A stretch of DNA of 64,000 nucleotides from Isoperla grammatica (GCA_945910005.1 OX246742.1:46852402-46916401), one strand, 5' to 3'; positions 1 to 13,782 are shown, numbered from the stretch's first letter. Notes: generated by a model from the letters alone, not told the origin. Numbers and translations: made by a program.

Positions 1-879
1 ATCCAAGGTCGTTCGTTATAACGAGTTTCAGTCATGATTTCTCAAAGTGTTCTTAAAGCACAACTATCAGGTCAATATAATATGGCGCACTTGGAACTTA
101 TTTTGCCAATTTAGAACATTCGTAATTTAATATGAAATGAACTATACTTTTCATCGATGGATTGGTTCGAGTCAATTCTCTTTTTTGTTTCCTTCTTCGA
201 TATTATTTTTATCTTTTACGTCTAGTAAGCTAGTAAAGTATATATAGTAACTATATTAAAGTGGTAAGGAGATATCCTGGATGATGTATCGCTCTCAATC
301 ATCTTCTCTCTCCCTTCATCCTGACCTCAATGTATTTACTGTTAATCCGTGTCTAAAAATATCTACAACTCAATTATCCTTGTGAAAACCAAAAATAGAA
401 ACACAAACCCCAACTGGGAAGCGAACCCACATCTTCCACTTTTCTTCGACTACTTCCCGAAAGAAAAACAACTTATACGAATGATCCTAACTGTTTATAA
501 AACATTTTAGTTTCCTTCATAAATTCCACTTTCTAAGTATTTTTTCACTTTACACAAAGTGTCAACAGATCTTACACATTTGACAGTAAAGACGCATTTA
601 AAAAAAACTACAAAAAGGTTTTCTCTTTCCGGTCATATTTATTTTTGCATCCATACATTCATCGCGTCAGTAGATTTTCCTCAATCGTAAAAGTGTCATA
701 ACAATAAATTTAAATCCCGAAAGTTTCTCGAAGTGAACGTCAGAGATACCGACGTCAAAACCCTTCTCAGAAAAACAAAGTGGGTTAGTTTACATAAAAC
801 GATCTTGAGAAGAAAAAGAAGCTGAATTGTGAAAAGTTGAAAGTCGGATTTAACAAGAAAGATCGTTCAGAGTATTTAG

Positions 880-960
880 CGTGGGGGCGAAGGCAGTGAC
901 GTCACGATGTTGGGTTAGGCTGACGTGGAAGCGGCGGACTGGCCAGCTGTATCTTACTCT
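880..960. promoter_or_regulatory. Small CpG-rich patch with a CRE palindrome
   Basis: This short stretch has many CpG dinucleotides in AT-rich surroundings. It contains a full CREB/ATF palindrome TGACGTCA at 897-904. A 70-codon open frame starts at 881 but resembles no known protein. Calling it regulatory is inference from composition and the motif; a transposon remnant is equally possible. Confidence 0.22.
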
Positions 961-1611
961 CAGATTGACTACTACAACATTTCACTTACCATGGTACTGC
1001 TGCGGCTTGGACGCCATTTATAATGTAGACAATTGTGAGTGCTTTTGTTTAATATTCGTTTTACCATCAACCTTAGCTGTAGGTATTATTTAACTAAAAA
1101 TTAATGAACAATCCCGTGTATTTATATATACATCACTTTGTTTAAAAGTTCACATATAATTGTGTATGAGTGCCAGTGTAATACCCGAGCACAATACTAA
1201 TCACTGTGAAACGTCTTATCAAGCTGTGCATTTGTTATCCCTCCTTGTACAAGAAAACGAATATTACAAATGTATACATTTGTATTTAATATTTAACTGT
1301 TGAAAGTTAAACACATAAATTGCTCGTGACATTTAAAACTTTTTTCATTCCAACTGTCTGAACTATTTCGAATTTATTTTATTGCAATTGAATTAAAAAA
1401 TATCAATCCAATTTCATATTTTATTAGAAAATATTATTCATACGTTCCTAGTTTTTACAATGATATATCTATTGTATATTGTTTATATACTCCTGTGTCG
1501 GAGTTCTTGAATTATGGCCAAGAATCGTTCTAACATGGTACTTATCATCATACTCTTCATGCAAAGTCAATCATAATAAGTAACACAGCATTAATCTGCT
1601 AAGAAAGCAAG

Positions 1612-1790
1612 TTGCACATTTGCATGGTTCGCGCTCACCAAAGCTGCGCGTGTACCGCAGCTTGGGTGAATAATTCATAGAGTGATTGCATATTGATGCT
1701 GACACATAGTCAGCTGTTTGCTGACACGTGTCAATCACGTGCAGTGATATCTTGATGCAGCTACTCAACATTGAGCAAGTGTTAGTTATC
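1612..1790. promoter_or_regulatory. E-box-rich patch
   Basis: Within about 180 bp there are a CAGCTG E-box, the 12-bp palindrome TGACACGTGTCA (1722-1733) with a CACGTG core, and a further CACGTG near 1736. Upstream at about 1640-1664 a short imperfect inverted repeat is built around GCTGCG and CGCAGC. CACGTG is a known core for bHLH and bHLH-PAS factors. Regulatory function is inferred from motif density only. Confidence 0.25.
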
Positions 1791-2240
1791 TGTGGCAAGT
1801 GATACATTTTATTCTAAGAGCGTTTTCATTTCATTCTAAGAGAGTTTACATTTAATTCTAAGAGGATTTACATTTCATTACGAACAGAATCATGAAATCT
1901 ACCGGAGTCTCGGTCCAGATAGCTCTTCCTCGTAAGGGGCGAAGAGCGTCGTTCAACAACATCATAGTGACACTTTTCTTAAACCCATGAAACCTATAAA
2001 TCGTTATTCGTGTTAATGGTATGTTGAACTATTTTAAATGTACTAATTTCGGTGCTTTTGAGGTTCACAGACGAGGAACAACGGGGGCTGGATCTTTGAA
2101 CATAACGTTATGTTCATATCATAGCAAGTTTATTTATATATTTATTTAATGTCTATCCTATTCAGTTATAAAAACTTGCTAGCGTGTAAGTGTCAGACTT
2201 CAGATGCTTCGTAGGTCAAACCAGTGTTCTGGAAGACTTG

Positions 2241-2330
2241 GTAACATCTCTGCTATAAGGTTGGTATGATATTACATCTCTGCTATAAGGTTGGTATGAT
2301 ATTACATCTCTGCTATAAAGTTGGTATGAT
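2241..2330. repeat. 30-bp tandem triplication
   Basis: Three head-to-tail copies of a 30-bp unit start at 2241, 2271 and 2301 with one or two differences each. Thirty is a multiple of three, so the array is read as a repeated ten-residue peptide on the plus strand, which I do not regard as a gene. Confidence 0.9.
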
Positions 2331-3301
2331 ATTCCTCGACTCTGCATCGCAACGAGTCTTGGGGCAGCCGAGTTATCTCTGCACGTGCGTCGCGTGTAGC
2401 CTACTCATATCAGTCGGGTCGGGAAATAAGACAAAGTTTCGAAGCAGCGTTTATCTTTTCAACCGCGATTTCATTAAAGTCTGTCGCCAAGTTTGCCTCT
2501 TACAGATTTAGATTATCTCGAATGAAGATACGTGTTTATACGAAACTTTCGCCATTTTACGAATTTCCATTTAGATACTGTATAATAACTTTCGAAAAAT
2601 AAATATAATCATCAAATTTTCACAGTAAATTAAAAACTGTATCACGTTAATTCTAGGTACATACAACTAACGTTATTTATTAATTTCTCACTTCCAAATC
2701 TCCGACATTTTTCACATTAAAGCTTTAGTTGTTTACATTTCAGATTTGTATACAGATTTTTATCTTGAGACACATTATTCTGTATATTCAGGCAAGTAAC
2801 GGACCGACTAAATCAACACAGACTAAACCAATATAGTAAAGGAATAAAACATCACAATGGAGAGACTTAAATAACAATATAAAGTACAAGAATGAACTTT
2901 ATAACCCCCGCGCCCACGTTACTTTCTTCCCGTTTGCGCCTACAAGGACAATGCGTACTTTGCCAGAGCCCCCCAATTAACTGGCTAATTATGCTTCATT
3001 GTCCCAATAATCTCGACTTGGTAAAGACACTTTCAGTCAGAGTCAAAAGCCTTCTTTGTGAAACAACTTCAAAGAAAATTTCAATATAATTATATAGCAG
3101 AGAACTGCACTGTATACAAAAGGGTTAAAACAGAATTATATATAGATATATATTAATTAAGCACGATAGGTAAATTACGAAAGCAAAACTTGATCTTCAA
3201 AGGATTATTTTGGGAAAGATTAATTTGGAATTAATGAAACACATTTACAAGTAGAAGTTTTGCGAACTGGGGATGAATTTGTTGCGGAAGAGTTGGTGGG
3301 A
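2331..3301. other. AT-rich non-coding DNA, no gene seen
   Basis: Only short open frames occur here, the longest about 65 codons at 2892-3089 with no recognisable features. I see no repeat or RNA structure. Confidence 0.65.
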
Positions 3302-3460
3302 ATCGTATAACCATCTATATAGAAAGTATTCCCCCCTTCTTACCAGAGACTATTTATTAGTTATGTGAGAAACTCGTATAACCATCTAGAAAGTATTCCC
3401 CCCTTCTTGCCACAGAGTCTGTGGCAAGAAGGGGGGAATACTGTCTACTTATTAGTAATG
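3302..3460. repeat. Tandem duplication, second copy carrying a perfect 51-bp palindrome
   Basis: A segment of about 70 bp is repeated twice. Both copies share a CGTATAACCATCT start, a run of C followed by TTCTT, and a TTATTAGT...ATGTGAG end. In the second copy the C-rich core is followed by its own exact reverse complement. Positions 3392-3416 and 3418-3442 are perfect 25-base arms around a single central G at 3417. The palindrome sits between the two halves of the duplicated unit, so it most likely arose by an inverted duplication or template switch in that copy. Confidence 0.9.
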
Positions 3461-5129
3461 TGAGCAACTCATGCGGGAAATGCGGAGGTGTATCCAACAT
3501 TAGAACTTATTAGATCAGTACTTTACAACCGTTTATATTTCCTTTAACTACCATATGGAATTATTACTACGGAAATGATAGCAGCACTTAAAAAAATAGT
3601 TGACGAAGAATTCGAATAAAATATATTTTGCTGCTTTGTGCAATGTTTGTGAATTACGTAGTTTATCTCTTTCTTGTGTGACCACAAATCTTGTTAACAT
3701 ATTCATCCTCATGTTTTGCAATCGATTTCCAACACATTTTCTTCAATTACGATATTCTAGTTTTATCCATTGCCCCCACACTCTGAAACGTTTCATTGTA
3801 TAACCTGGAATAAATCCTGCCCCAATTTTAACTAGTTCGTTTAATATTATATTACATTAAAATATCACGAGTTCGAATTCAGGCAGGATTGACTTCAGGA
3901 TCAATATTCAAAGGTTACAGAATATGGTTCCTGGTAAAACACACATCACACAGTAAAATCTGTGCAACACGGAAAGCCGAGAATGTGAATACGTTCGCTT
4001 GCTTATAAAGAATGGAAGAACAAAATATATTATGTTATAGCTTCAGGTAGATTGTCTTACCTCTGAATAAATGAAATATCCTGTTTTGGGGATAAACCAT
4101 GGCGGGATGATGAAAAAGGGTCGAGGCTTTGTTTTCTCCGACATTTCGTCTGAGCTACATCGGTGCGTCAATGCGTGTTCACCATATCTGCGTGGTTTAT
4201 CCTGAAGGAACAAGTTATTACATCTAGATGTTGCCAACGTCCGCAGGGCACGTCCAAGCACGGCGACACTAGCGCTCACACACTCTGACGGTGCACGGCC
4301 GAACTTCGTACTTGACCATTTGGGCAGCTCAATACAGATTTGACGGTTTTCCCATTGAACCTGTGGTGAGTGAAGGTAGATATACTATTTTAACAATCTG
4401 TGCAGATGACGGGATGTTCCAAGTCATGTGAAGTCTTGATTGTCTTGTTCTCTGTGTAAACCTTTTACACTCTACTTTATAGAACGCCTTATTTGAGAGG
4501 GGTGGTAGCTGTGCTATATACCCGAGTGCTCTTTGAAACATCTTTGATTCCACAAATCGTCTTGTATCTCTACTTGTAACGGTCTTAGTGACCTGGGTGC
4601 TACATAAATCCCAGGAGAATGTGGAACACCTGTTGTTGTCTTTGTTTTGCTCACTCTGAGCACATGACGGTGGTGTTAAGTCAAGTAAATGCAATCAATG
4701 GGGGTCATAAAGGTATCAGCCTTCTTGGACTTGCTGCTACTTTTTATTCACGGCCATTGAGCACTTTATCTCCACTGTTGACCCTAGACTTACATAGCCA
4801 ACCACATAACCCCGTCAGATCGCAGTTCCTGGCTATACTTACTTACTTACTTAGGTACTAGATGCAATAGTTCAACATTGAACTTTGCTGGACCGCTCTC
4901 CCGGGCTGGGCCCTCTATAGAGCAGATGATGCAGGAATCCATAATTAAAAACGCATAAGCCCGAGGGCTGGGGTGATAATAAGAATTAGTTTGGGGATGA
5001 ATGGGGGTAGAACCTGCTACAATGGAGTTAGTGTGAAAACGAGAAGAACTTATAAACCTCCTGACATAAATCCTGGATGCATTCACTAGCTTTACATGTG
5101 TGCCCCTTTCCAGATGACTAACTAAGGTA
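3461..5129. other. Non-coding DNA, no gene seen
   Basis: Overlapping short open frames of up to 121 codons (4329-4694, minus) have no recognisable domain, signal peptide or membrane pattern. Around 3869-3880 a short GAGTTCGAATTC resembles a polymerase III B box, but no matching A box is convincing. Confidence 0.6.
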
Positions 5130-5270
5130 TATTTTGGGTGTTTCGATAGTCAAAGTCACGATCCCAGTGAGGAAAGAACCTTCAATCTGCATTGCCGGTG
5201 GCCGAAATCGAACCGGAAACCTCTCTAATTAAAGTCTGGCGTGTTACCGCTGGGCCGCATCTCTATCAAT
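5130..5270 (-). mobile_element. tRNA-derived SINE copy, reverse orientation
   Basis: On the minus strand the sequence near 5265 reads GGCCCAGCGGTA, a good polymerase III A box. About 40 bases further on it reads GGTTCGATTTC, close to the B box GGTTCGANNCC. This is the layout of a tRNA-derived SINE head. The body continues toward 5130 without a clear tail. It is unlikely to be a functional tRNA gene because the arms do not fold into a full cloverleaf by eye. Confidence 0.45.
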
Positions 5271-8200
5271 CAGGATACAAAGGCTCAAACGACCTCTCAA
5301 AACACTGCATGCATCACAGTTAATGAACCAGGTGCGTTGTATGTATATATATGTCGTGACCTGTCACTAGACAGTGCAGCGTACACAAGTACTCTATATA
5401 CATACACGCCACAAGCGCTTGTTCCGTCCTTTGCGGGGCTAATTAATTGACAAAGTACACGAACCTATTTTCATAATAGGTCAAGAGACAATGGGTCATT
5501 ATTCAAACTGATCACAGCAAAACAATATGAAATGTTTTTTTTTTTTAGTTTCAGTTCGGTTTGATTGTTCGTAGAAATTCGGTCAAATTTTTTACCTTTC
5601 AGAAAATATTATCGTTCAAGTGTATAAACGATCGATTCGGCGCTATTTTTGTTTATATATATTTAACGGCTGTCTCTATACAGCTATATAGAACTGATAA
5701 AGTTAAGGCTTATAGAATAGAACAAGTTCAAAGCGAAAAATAAGAATACTTTAAGTTGAAGGAACGGTGAGCTTTTAGATTCCAAATGTTCAATGGTTTG
5801 ATTCAATGCCCGCAGATACCCCAAACGACCACGTTGTCTATAAAAGAGTGTCAATAAAGTACCCTATTGAGGCGATGTAGAGCTACAATAGATTGAATAC
5901 TGTTTAACGACAGTTATTCCCGCTCAGCACTCGGCTGATACGTTGCTTTTACAGTGTGAAGTCGACGTAAATAACTTTTTAAGTACGATTGCATTCCTCA
6001 GTTCTAGGTTTACATTTCCAGTCGTTCGAAAGTCGTAGAACGCTCAAGAGCTTTATTGTTTCTGGCAATGGCTTCGTGGTTATTGTTACAGCTTTGAGAG
6101 TATTGTATACACCGCATTCCGCACACATGTTCGCACTGGTGAGAGTGAACGGGTGATAACAATGCCACGGGAACAAACACTTTCACGCGAGCGTGTAAGT
6201 TTACCTTTCACTAAGAGCACCGGCGACTTTTGTATTTACAATAATGTTAGTAAAATACTGGTTTTCGTAAGATTAAAATAGAATTGACTTCTTGTTTATC
6301 TAATAGTTGTAAAATTAAAGGCTTGTCAATTTCCCCGGAATATTTCAAGTAATGATGATCACATTTCTTGTTGCCTTCCGTCTCTATTATTGAAACATAT
6401 ATTCGAGGCGATAATTTGTAGATATGCTAGATTGTAACCCACGTGCCTTGATTGTTGTAACAAGCGCCCCCACCGCACGAGTCACCGCGGTTGCCCATTT
6501 CAAGTCTCAACGAATGTGACAGTACAACATTTTGAATGCATATTGGTGAATTTCTATATTACGTTATTTTTAATGCTGATCAGTGTCTTACATCAAAGTT
6601 ATGATATGACTCTATAAGTAAGTAAGGAGTTTGCAAACTTCTATGCTACTGCTACTGCCACTTACTGCGTCACCTTTTCTCATCAGCCAATAAGATTGGT
6701 TGTCACTAAACCTTTACTGTTATCGTAACTGTCAATGCTAGTTTTCAATGTGAACAAGCACCCTCGATACAAGGAAAAATCAATGAACAGCAAATCCCTA
6801 ACAAGTATTATTGAGGCGTACTTTCTAAAGGCAACGCATCAGGCGTAATATTTGCCAGTTGCGTAAACAGCGTCGTAAAGTAGGGGGTTGTAAGGCCGAC
6901 ACCCGTACAGTAGCGAACCTGGCGGCACGAACCTGCCCTAATCGGATTACAGCTCTAGTTATTGGTGCGAGAGTTGAGTGTCTCGAGTGATTTGTCTTAG
7001 TTCCTAATGGCACGCTTGGGTCGCCTCGATCAACCGTTGAACTGGGCTGGCACACGATTGCAAGGTTTACGTCCAGGGTTGTATCACCTCGAGTTAACAC
7101 GATAACCCGAAGTTAAACCACTGATCCAGGAAGTGTTCAGTGTTTAAAATATCCCTTTTTTTTACTACGCTATGGTTCCTATTCAGATCTATTACTTCTA
7201 TTATTTGCCAAGTAGACCAATAACAATATTTATCAAACTATTCAAATGTACTACGTATAAATATTCATAACATAGAAATTTTGTAAAATTTTGTATTTGA
7301 AATTCCTATACTAGAAACCATCAAAGATAATACATTTTCCACACTTCAAACACAAACAGAAGTGGGATAACGCTAAACCTATATATAAATTATAAACCTA
7401 CACACATTTATCTTGCTCGTTAAAGTTCGGACAGAGTATCGTGAATGTAAAACGAAATACGTTCCAAAACATATTCGTTTTAGTTTTGAACATTTTACTA
7501 AGGTTCCCATTCTATTACCCTTTTTTGATGCTGGATACACAATAACAAATGCTTAATTAAGGTAAGATATAGTAATTGGTTTAACTGAAGGTGTTGCAAC
7601 CGCGGCCACAGCAAACTACCACGCATGAATTGAACGCTGTGAGACAGCAGGGTAGTTTATATGAGGGTGTTGGTTATTAGGGGTGTGAAAACTCGTCGGT
7701 CTTACGGGATTATTCCACCACCGTACAGAGGTTTATGAACTTGGCTGGAATATATAATAGTTGCGTGTTCAGCTTGACGTAATGAATATATATAGTGGAG
7801 GGTTTCGGAGCGAACCAGCACGCACAACTGTACACGTTTTCACACAGATTCAGTGTTAGGTGAAAACAAAACAAACGTTTCCACGTTTGACGTGAAACGT
7901 TTCTATGTCAAAGAAAAAATACTATGTCCTGGCTAGATACGATTCTCTACATAATTACAATACGTAATATGTAAATACAACTTCAAAGAATGAAGAAAAA
8001 CAGGTGCAACAATAGAAACTGCTCAACTTTTTAAACTGTTACTGAGACAACAACGATATAAACGTTTTAAACGTAATTGTTTTCAACCGCCCAAACATTG
8101 TATTTGTTTAGTGTTTGTTGTTTGTCCAGTAACATATACGAGCAATATATTTAGTGTGCGTTACACAAAGCATCATAGCTAATTTGAAATGCCCCAAACT

Positions 8201-8689
8201 TGTGTTTTCTTTTTTCATTCCCGTTTTTACACATCGCTGCGTTTTATTTGTACTGTCTATTCCCAAGTGTTGTTCAAACAAAGCTATCCCGGGGGTTCGT
8301 TCGAGTGGAATCTTCAGCTATTGTGTTTTGTTTACAAAGACAATTACTAGTTTTAAATGTCACCAAAAAAAATTAAACACTAAACATTAGAGCTTTCTTA
8401 CCAGAGAGCTGCGATCCGTTTACCATCGTATTATCAGAGAGAATATCTATATTCTTGTAGGATTTTGATTGTTTTATTATTTCAACGCAGGTACGCAGTG
8501 CAACACGCAGAATTTAGTCACCTACAGGACATTTTATTTTTTATTTTTTGTATTGAAAGAAAGACGCATGTTGGCCACTGGTTCTCAGTTCCAACGTTGA
8601 TTGAGAAACTGACATAAAGCAAACAGAAGCTGAACCAAAGCAAACGACGCGTATTAGGTGAGTAATGGGCAGACTGTGCATTTAGAGCC
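5271..8689. other. Non-coding DNA with a few short hairpins
   Basis: No gene is supported. A small hairpin with 7-bp arms lies at about 5463-5482. The part at 6830-7095 is CpG-richer than its surroundings and is listed separately. TATA-like words occur near 7750 and 7787-7795, but no initiator lies at the usual spacing. Confidence 0.6.
6830..7095. promoter_or_regulatory. CpG-rich low-repeat patch, possible regulatory island
   Basis: This block has frequent CpG and no internal repeat. It contains GGATTA, TCGTAAA and TTATTGG words of the kind bound by homeodomain proteins. A 91-codon minus-strand frame crosses it but has no recognisable features. A conserved non-coding element is one possibility; only comparison with related genomes would tell. 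Confidence 0.2.
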
Positions 8690-8908
8690 GTCATCAATAC
8701 TATTTATTTTTTATTTATTTATTTTATTGTAATTAAGGCCAGTGTAGGGCACAATGCCCTCTTTAGCCTGATGAGTGATGATTGATGAATGATAATGAGG
8801 AAGGGAGGAGGGGAAGCCTGGTACCGGCACGTAGCCTACTCCTGTCGAAAAGTACCAAGGGGACCATCGGCTTTACGTCCCATCCGAAAGGACGGTGTAA
8901 CTCAATAC
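8690..8908 (-). mobile_element. 5'-truncated copy of the 5S-headed SINE
   Basis: Positions 8731-8906 match, in reverse complement, the body of the SINE at 49255-49639. Shared landmarks include the AGGGCACAATGCCCT word, the ATGATTGATGAATGATAATG stretch, and the ACGTCCCATCCGAAAGGACG block. The A-rich tail appears here as T-rich sequence at about 8698-8730. Similarity stops near 8906, so the 5S-like head is missing, as expected for a truncated retrotransposed copy. Confidence 0.8.
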
Positions 8909-10246
8909 TATTGTGTTATGCATAGCATAAGTACACCCCACTTTATTAGAAGCTTAGCCGTAGCAGCAATTTAACGTCTACATAAAAAGTAACTCCGAAT
9001 TTTCTAGAGTAAGCTGTGCTTAATTAACATACCCAGTCCACACATCCTTAATGAAGACTAAGTGACATACATAATCTACTTCTAATTATGTAACGTACTA
9101 ATGAAATCACAATAGATTATAATAACTGACTGACAGCTCAATACAACACCTCCTAATCTGTGCTAGCTTCACTTGTTTCAACATTGGCGACAAAAACCAC
9201 GATGATGATGATTTATGGTGAAGCACAGACTCAATTCAAACAGTTTCCCGCTGTATTTTGTCACTTCAGCTTGTTTTGTTCTACGCGCTCGTGTCAGTTT
9301 TACAAACCGCTGATTGATGAAATCAATTATACGAAGCCGCCGGGTTTAGCGTTGTCCGTTGCAGAGAGTGAATAGGCCAATGATGCTCAATTAAAACATT
9401 TACATGCGCCACGAGAGGGAATGTTCATGAAAATTATGCAGTTATCCATGGTAAGAACGATACTTTATGAGTGCAATATGTTAATCGGTTTAAATCGAAA
9501 GGTTTATACGATTTCATGATTGCAGTTAGTGTTAGAAAAGGAACACGTGCATTTTGAGTCTGATTGAAGTGGAAGGGATGTTATGTCATACATAGTCAAG
9601 ATAAATAAAATATGCCAAGTTGCAACATTGCAAGAAAATGGGAGTTATTTTGATTACTTATGATTTAAGTAAACAAAATAACAACCATAATGGTAAGAGA
9701 ATTTTGTATACTAGAAGATACTTTAGTTTCTACAAACAAACATTTACTCAGTACATTTCTTTAAGAATTTCAAACGAATTCCAATTTTTACATTATTTCT
9801 TTGTTGTTTTAAAATGAGTACAAGTATTTTCTTGTTTATTTAGAAAATAGCATGACGGATCTAAAATATGAGACGATGATTGGAAAACACCGATTGTCTG
9901 TTGTGGTTGGTGTGGTGCGGTGTGCTGCGGTGATTCACATGGAAATTATTGTAAGATGTAAGTAAAGAGTGAACCAATTCCGTTTCTTCGTTAAACGTTA
10001 TATTTCAGAAAGCAAAAAATTGCGTTTACTTTAACCAGTACGATGTATCCGAAACAGTGAACCGACCGTGCTAGTGAGCAAGAGACCCAAGCATGCAAAG
10101 GATGATTGAAATACTTTGAAATAGAGTGAACGCCGGAAAAGTTAGTTATCAATTCCATTTCGCTGGCTGATGACACAGCGCAAATGAACTCTGAGAATCT
10201 GATGAGGAAATAATTGGTTTAAGATAATATTATCACTCCTCGAGAA
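8909..10246. other. AT-rich non-coding DNA, no gene seen
   Basis: Only short open frames without recognisable content. No repeat stands out. Confidence 0.65.
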
Positions 10247-10785
10247 GTCGAGAGTCCCGTCTCGACTCAACGCGATGGTTCGACTTCGACCAGTCATATT
10301 CTGAGCTCCGAGCGACTCTGACAGTCGAGAGTCTCGTCTCGACTCAACGCGATGGTTCGACTTCGACCAGTCATATTCTGAGCTCCGAGCGACTCTGACA
10401 GTCGAGAGTCTCGTCTCGACTCGACCCGATGGTTCGACTTCGACTCGTCATATTCTGAGCTCCGAGCGACTCTGACAGTCGAGAGTCTCGTCTCGACTCA
10501 ACGCGATGGTTCGACTTCGACTCGTCATATTCTGAGCTCCGAGCGACTCTGACAGTCGAGAGTCGCGTCTCGACTCAACGCGATGGTTCGACTTCGACTC
10601 GTCATATTCTGGGCTCAGAGCGACTCTGACAGTCGAGAGTCCCATCTCGACTCAACGCGATGGTTCGACTTCGACTCGTCATATTCTGGGCTCAGAGCGA
10701 CTCTGACAGTCGAGAGTCCCATCTCGACTCAACGCGATGGTTCGACTTCGACTCGTCATACTCTGAGCTCCGAGCGACTCTGACA
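10247..10785. repeat. 77-bp minisatellite, seven copies
   Basis: Seven complete head-to-tail copies start at 10247, 10324, 10401, 10478, 10555, 10632 and 10709. The unit is rich in TCGA, GACTC and GAGTC words, so it contains several short dyads. Copies differ at few positions, for example CTCCGAGC versus CTCAGAGC. Because 77 is not a multiple of three, the frame rotates from copy to copy, which explains overlapping short open frames on both strands; no protein is implied. Confidence 0.95.
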
Positions 10786-13782
10786 CAAATGAATGCGACC
10801 GAATGGAGAGCAAAGAACGCTCGCTTAAGCCTTAATAACAATATCTAACGACTTTATAGTTGAAACTTAATGTAAACAGTTGATTTTCTAATGAGCAGAT
10901 AATTTTACTAAAAAACAATATATTTTTCTCATCCGTGACGGCATTTTAAGGCTTAGATTTTAAATCAACGAACACAAGTGCGAAATTTCTACTGTTTTGG
11001 AGTCATATTTTATAACCTTCATTTGACATCAAATTGATATGATTAATTGTAAATGAGACCAGAAAACGTTTAAAAAATTAACACCGGTACATGTTATTTT
11101 CATCAGATATAATTATTGCAATTTACAGACTTAGAGCAACGTGAAGATACTTTTCTCCTTCTTTTCGAAGTCGTACAACTTACAACTTTCATTCATCGTA
11201 ATCACCACCTTTGTTGTTGTTGTTTAGTAAATAAATGCAAAGTCCACCCTTTCGTACTTATTTGAAAAACTGTGATACGTGATATACTTAAAAAAATACC
11301 TTCCTATGTTGTCATAACCGTATTTTACGCCATTACAGTTTACTATTGCTGATCAAAAGCTACTGTTCAGTATTTCACTAATCCACGTGCATATTATAGT
11401 TAGTTTAAGAGCTTATCGTAATAAATCACATAGTTACTACGTCATCACGTTCACGCCGACAAGTATATCTGCGCACACAAACAGGGCCGACATAAAACTC
11501 TAATATATATAAATCAGTGATGAGCATGCGGGCCCCAGCTTGTGTGCATGTTGTGGTATTTATTATGTGGTAGACAGCACACGGCAGCCTCCCCCCCCCC
11601 CCCCCCCCCTATTATTGCATCGCGTCCCAGTATTGTCCAAGGGTGGGTTCGGTACAAGCGCTGTGGATGCGCGATTGCATTCTCTTTGTATTCATTATCG
11701 TGAACACAATGATTCAACCGAATCTCTCAATATATTTGAGTTCAGATACTAATAATAATACAATAATTAATAAATACTGCAGCTGCTTGTTATACGTTTA
11801 TCCATAACTGGTACGATAGTAATACTTTGCTTGCACTAGCAGAGGAAATGCATAGTATAGAGGGGTTAAAGGACGAAAGGGGAGGGGTTCGGCAGTAATA
11901 AGAATAAACAATCAGTGATAAAACAGTAGTGAAATAGTGGTTATGATATTCTCCGTATGTACGAAGATTGCCCTGTATATTGCACGCGGCAGTTGGGCAA
12001 AGACTGTATGCAGGGTGCAAAGCCGACGATGTTAATAACCGTATTGGTTCGAAACGGCCCCCATTCTTGTCTGTCTTCATATCTCTCTATCCAAAACAAC
12101 CTTATGAACTTCAATATGGTCTGCGTATTCTCATCCACTTGTCTGTCCTTTATCTTTATTGTTCAGTAGTATTTCGTTCGTGCTTCGTAATGAGTCCAAC
12201 CATACGATCCTTGCATTCTATTTAACTTTTCCATAAACATCTTATCTTCATTTTCTCTCTCGGGTACTTCATTTGTTATTCGATCTATTCACGAGATATA
12301 CATTAACAGACTCAGCCTAATTCACAGCATTGTTTGGAACGACTTCCGTTATTTACGCTGAAAGTACTCTTAGTGCATTCTGGTCGCTTCTCAAGTATCG
12401 AATAACCATCTCGATAGACAAGAATTAGCAACAAGAGTGGGTCGTAAAATGAAACGACCCTTCTTTCCGGGCTGTATTCGTACTTATTTGCATAATAACC
12501 TTCTCAGAGTGGAGACTGTCTATAAAACATTTGGTCGTTATATAATATATCTCTCTGGTTGGCAGTATTGTGTATCGCAAACTCTTGCAAATAAATCAAA
12601 ACTGTCATAGCCGAGCTGTAAATATTTTTTTAAACTGATTGGTTCAAAGAAAAGAATCCCAAAATGTAAATACTAAGGCTAAAGAATTCTATGAAAACCT
12701 CTCTCTAAGTATCTAACGAGATTTTTTTTTAAAGCTAAATATTTACATTAAAGACGAACTATCGATCGTACTTTTGATATCATCACGAAACTTTAGTGAT
12801 AAAACTTGATTAAATAGATGCGCATAACATCAGCGCTGATTGAATGATGCAAGGTTTGCATAAGATGATTGCTCGCTTACTACCTCTATGCTACGTTGAG
12901 GGATGCGGCCACTCTACTTCTTACTGATAGGGATGAACACACAAGTAGTGAGCACTCTCTTAGCTGTGTACAACGGTTCATCACGTCTGACCTGTATCAT
13001 GTATCTGTCATCAAACACTCGTTGCTTTTGCCCCCGTTCGCTGATTGAACAGTAACCTTGTCAACGTCTAATGGAAAATAAATTAACTTAGCGATCTTTG
13101 ACTTTTTTTAAATATACAAAGTGATTTTGTAGTGATCCAGCTTAAAAATAAAGATAACTTGAAATGTATGGGTTTTTCGTACCAGTAAGAAATGTAGAAA
13201 CGTAATAACGTTTAATGTGTTTGTGCAATGACTATACACATTTTAAATAAAGCTTTCTGATGTCCTTATAGAACTATACTTATATATACGTATTTAAAAT
13301 AAGAGGTACCACGCAGCCTACTCCTGGTTTCAGTGCTCCAACCGTTTGACCGCCTGGCAGTGGCAGTTTTCATTTTTCCGCGTATGAAAAATTCTACACA
13401 AAAATCAAAGTATCTCGGTTTGTTTGTCCCTTTCTAATATTGTATTTTGGTTTTTAATGACACTTCAAATGGCATCCATTGTTGGGAGGACAATGAAATA
13501 ACAATAGAACATACACGCATTTTTAGTCTTGGCTGCTGAATTCCAATTAATACCGAGCATGGCTACCGTTTTCCCTTTTAACAGTTCGTCGGTTTGTACC
13601 CCCTACGTCACAGACATCGCCCGCTGTTATTAAATGCAACCAAGGGCATCGGGATTGAGTTATCAAACAAAAGAATGCTCGGAGCGAATGGACTCGCTTA
13701 TTGAACGCACCCATTGTTTGGTGACGTTGATATCATACAAAGGGGTTTTCTCATATCTCTCGCCAATACATTGTCTGCTATC
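10786..13782. other. Non-coding DNA with a homopolymer tract
   Basis: No gene is supported; the open frames around 11790-12225 overlap on both strands and show no domain. A run of 19 C lies at 11591-11609. Confidence 0.65.
11591..11609. repeat. Poly-C tract
   Basis: Nineteen consecutive C residues. Length is likely to be variable and prone to sequencing error. Confidence 0.95.

Larger units (their letters stand above)
1..2240. other. AT-rich non-coding DNA, no gene seen
   Basis: Both strands carry only short open frames with no recognisable domain, codon pattern or splice context. The only structured parts are the CpG-rich patch at 880-960 and the E-box-rich patch at 1612-1790, listed separately. 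Confidence 0.7.
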
